This document shows positions 62,021-64,000 of a DNA stretch of 64,000 nucleotides, in pieces. The stretch is from positions 80,268-144,267 of the forward strand of contig JAPDRN010000092.1 of assembly GCA_030247855.1 (NCBI GenBank), written 5' to 3'. This DNA is from Knufia peltigerae (Eukaryota; Ascomycota; Eurotiomycetes; Chaetothyriales; Trichomeriaceae). Positions within the stretch are counted from its first letter, which is position 1; each line of letters begins with the position of its first letter. The position numbers and the translations under genes are program-made. The notes under the pieces are model-generated. The model worked only from the letters and a program-made list of their open reading frames with translations. It did no database searches and was not told the DNA's origin.

Positions 62021-63130
62021 ATGAAGCTGCGTATCCTCACGCTCGGCCTGGCCTCCGCCATGCTTTCCGCCTGTGGCGGCGGCAACGGCGGCGGACAGGA
62101 CAGCAAGGTCCTGAACGTCTACAACTACAGCGACTACATCGCCGAAGACACCATCCCGAACTTCGAGAAGCAGAGCGGGATCAAGGTCACCTACGATGTG
62201 TTCGACAGTGACGAGATGGTCGAGACCAAGCTGCTGGCCGGCAACAGCGGCTACGACGTGGTGGTGCCGACGCTGAATTTCTTCGGCCGGCAGATCCAGG
62301 CCGGTGTATTCCTGCCGCTGGACAAGTCGAAGATTCCGAACCTGGCCAACCTCGATCCGGCGGTGATGAAGCGCATCGCCACCCAGGATCCAGGTAACCA
62401 ATACGGTGTGCCGTACATGATCGGCACCACCGGCATCGGCTACAACGTGGACATGCTGAAGGAGCGTTTCGGTGGCAGCGCCGACATCGCCAACAGCTGG
62501 GACCTGGTGTTCAAGCCGGAAAACATCAGCAAGATGAAGGACTGCGGCGTGACCATCCTGGACACGCCGGCGGACATGATTCCGATCGCACTGCACTACC
62601 TGGGCCTGGATCCGCACAGCGGTGATCCGGCCGACCTGCAGAAGGCGGCCGACCTGCTGAAGTCGATCCGTCCTTACGTACAGAACTTCCACTCCTCGCA
62701 GTACGTCGGCTCGCTGGCGAATGGCGGTACCTGCCTGGTGGTGGGCTGGTCGGGTGACATCATCCAGGCCCGCGACCGTGCGGCCGAGGCCAGCAATGGC
62801 GTGCACGTGGCCTACTCGATCCCGAAGGAAGGCGCGCCGCAGTGGTTCGACATGCTGGCGATTCCCAAGGATGCCAAGCACCCGGAAGCGGCCTACACGT
62901 TCATCAACTACCTGTTGGAACCGAAGGTGGCCGCGGCCAACACCAACTTCATCCACTACGGCAACCCGGTGCCGACCGCGACGCCGCTGGTGGACGAAGC
63001 GATCCGCACCGACCCGACCATCTACCCGCCGGCCGACGTGGCCGCGAAGATGTTCACCTATTCGATCAACACACCGGAGACCGACAAGCTCTACACCCGG
63101 CTGTGGACCGAGGTAAAGACCGGCCGCTGA
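62021..63130 (+). CDS. potF: Polyamine-binding lipoprotein (PotF-like)
   Basis: This 369-residue substrate-binding protein has a lipobox (LSACGGG) and the polyamine-type start VLNVYNYSDYIAEDTIPNFEKQSGIKVTYDVFDSDEMVETKLLAG. It matches PotF/SpuD/SpuE proteins that bind putrescine or spermidine. No permease or ATPase genes lie next to it in the window. It follows puuA with a 91-bp gap, so it may be in the same transcript. Confidence 0.9.
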   Translation: MKLRILTLGLASAMLSACGGGNGGGQDSKVLNVYNYSDYIAEDTIPNFEKQSGIKVTYDVFDSDEMVETKLLAGNSGYDVVVPTLNFFGRQIQAGVFLPLDKSKIPNLANLDPAVMKRIATQDPGNQYGVPYMIGTTGIGYNVDMLKERFGGSADIANSWDLVFKPENISKMKDCGVTILDTPADMIPIALHYLGLDPHSGDPADLQKAADLLKSIRPYVQNFHSSQYVGSLANGGTCLVVGWSGDIIQARDRAAEASNGVHVAYSIPKEGAPQWFDMLAIPKDAKHPEAAYTFINYLLEPKVAAANTNFIHYGNPVPTATPLVDEAIRTDPTIYPPADVAAKMFTYSINTPETDKLYTRLWTEVKTGR

Positions 63131-63139
63131 GCGGTCCTG

Positions 63140-63162
63140 GTGGCGCCGGGCCATGCCCGGCG
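63140..63162 (+). repeat. SMAG-type palindrome with a GTGG end
   Basis: GTGG + CGCCGGGC-CAT-GCCCGGCG, perfect stem identical to that at 11666, but with GTGG in place of GTAG. It lies between convergent potF and the flavoprotein gene. Confidence 0.75.
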
Positions 63163-63168
63163 GCTGCC

Positions 63169-64000
63169 TTACCCTGCGCCGGAGCCGGTACTGCCGCTCC
63201 GGCCAAGGTGCTGCAGGATGGCGGGCAGCAGGTCCCGCGCATCGCGACCGCCGTTGCACAGGAACGACGAGCTCATCCGCTGCAGGTTGTGCATGCCGAT
63301 GAAGAACAGCCCGGGCTGCGGGGAGACACCGAACTCGCCGAGCGGGTAACCGTGTTCGTCCAGCACGCCGGTCACATCCAGCCACGGCCATTCGGCAACG
63401 AAGCCAGTGGCCAGGACAACCGAGCGGATGCCGGCAGCGTTCAGATCCAGTTCGCGCGGAGAGGCATCCGGCTCCCAGTGCAGATACACCTCCTCGGGAA
63501 TGTAGCGGGCGTCGTCGGTACGGGGTTCGGGCCGCGTGGCGTAGTACGCGCTGGCCAGTGAATCGAGATAGGCGTACTCGGCCCGCGTCGCCTCGACCGC
63601 GATACGCAGCTGTGGGCGGACATCGGCGAAGCGGGCGATGTCCGCGTCGAAGCCCTGCAAGCGGCCCAGCAGGGTGATGCCCTCGCGATGCATCGCCAGC
63701 AGGCTGATCGAACTGCCCCTGCCGCCGGTGCCCTTGCCGGAAATCAGCGGGAACTCCGCAGTGCGGGCCTTGCGCAGGGCATCCGGCTCTCCCGCCAGCA
63801 CACCGGCCGATTCGCGCACATGCTGGTGGATGCGTCCGGCCATGTCCCACCAGGTCATCGAGTCCTTGCCACGCAGCCGACGCGTATGCGAGTGGCGCTC
63901 GGCCAGCGACCAGTACACGCGGCGCCCGCTGGCGCGCAGGTCCTGGGCGATCTGCGCGCCGGACTGGCCGCCGCCGATGACCAGCACCGCGCCGTCGGGA
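63169..64000 (-). CDS. Flavin-dependent monooxygenase-like protein (partial)
   Basis: About 277 residues are in the window, and the frame is open at the right edge, so the N terminus is missing. The second dinucleotide-binding motif is visible (AVLVIGGGQSGAQIAQDLRASGRRVYW). Also visible are VVLATGF near the C terminus (the ATG-type motif) and the end FGVSPQPGLFFIGMHNLQRMSSSFLCNGGRDARDL. It resembles FAD/NADPH-dependent monooxygenases of the YhhW/CzcO-like group. Its substrate is unknown. Confidence 0.82.
   Translation of the reverse strand, partial: PDGAVLVIGGGQSGAQIAQDLRASGRRVYWSLAERHSHTRRLRGKDSMTWWDMAGRIHQHVRESAGVLAGEPDALRKARTAEFPLISGKGTGGRGSSISLLAMHREGITLLGRLQGFDADIARFADVRPQLRIAVEATRAEYAYLDSLASAYYATRPEPRTDDARYIPEEVYLHWEPDASPRELDLNAAGIRSVVLATGFVAEWPWLDVTGVLDEHGYPLGEFGVSPQPGLFFIGMHNLQRMSSSFLCNGGRDARDLLPAILQHLGRSGSTGSGAG

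Noticed and set aside
61889..63850. Minus-strand open frame of 653 codons across potF
   Set aside because: It is a shadow of potF and of the partial flavoprotein gene in a different frame.

Overview
The window is a high-GC gammaproteobacterial chromosome segment that most resembles Stenotrophomonas maltophilia or a close relative. The reasons are gene content recalled from that species (an emrR-emrC-emrA-emrB pump operon, and a macC-macB-macA operon facing a macR-macS two-component pair) and many short palindromes with a GTAG end, which match the SMAG repeats described in S. maltophilia. No phage, plasmid, insertion sequence or CRISPR array was seen. Two runs of N (1308-1405 and 31093-31189) are each flanked by identical sequence, so they look like unmerged contig overlaps and not missing DNA.

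Layout. 1-5500: a partial AraC-type regulator divergent from the emrRCAB operon. 5600-8500: a zinc-ribbon membrane protein and three tRNA-Leu(CAG) genes, with a LysR regulator and a TauE/SafE permease between the first two. 8600-12500: rnr, a GFA-fold protein and rlmB. 12600-19600: macCBA divergent from macRS. 19850-23770: a large periplasmic-sensor diguanylate cyclase and RNase T. 23850-26370: a four-gene hvfABCX (bufferin-type) cluster encoding a Cys-containing, copper-binding RiPP and its maturation proteins. 26540-35090: a phosphate-starvation block (phoU, pstB, pstA, pstC, two different pstS genes and an OprO/OprP-like porin) with Pho-box-like sites. 35300-45900: nth, a crotonase, an FKBP-like protein, a DUF1289-Nudix fusion, a sulfurtransferase, an amidase, an esterase, rlmKL, and an iron-uptake accessory operon (DUF3649, PepSY, DUF3325) whose TonB-dependent receptor survives only as a remnant. 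46400-52500: a DUF445 protein, a ParB-like protein, a class III aminotransferase divergent from an aldehyde dehydrogenase, and an orphan membrane protein. 52600-58140: an MFS symporter, hemerythrin, a REC-REC-GGDEF protein, a small secreted protein and a MASE1 protein. 58300-64000: a putrescine block (puuB-like, puuD, puuA, a PotF-like lipoprotein) and a partial flavoprotein.

How the parts fit. Two tripartite efflux systems handle drugs and envelope stress. The pst genes, the second PstS and the porin form one phosphate-uptake unit, from outer-membrane pore through binding protein to ABC importer. puuA, puuB, puuD and the separate aldehyde dehydrogenase and aminotransferase could together take putrescine through gamma-glutamyl intermediates to GABA and on to succinate. 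The hvf cluster is the most unusual chemistry in the window: a secreted peptide with four EGKCG motifs, predicted to be modified by a multinuclear iron oxidase and to bind copper. Intergenic DNA is rich in repeats, including two copies of a structured element with variable outer stems and a conserved core, for which I know no name.
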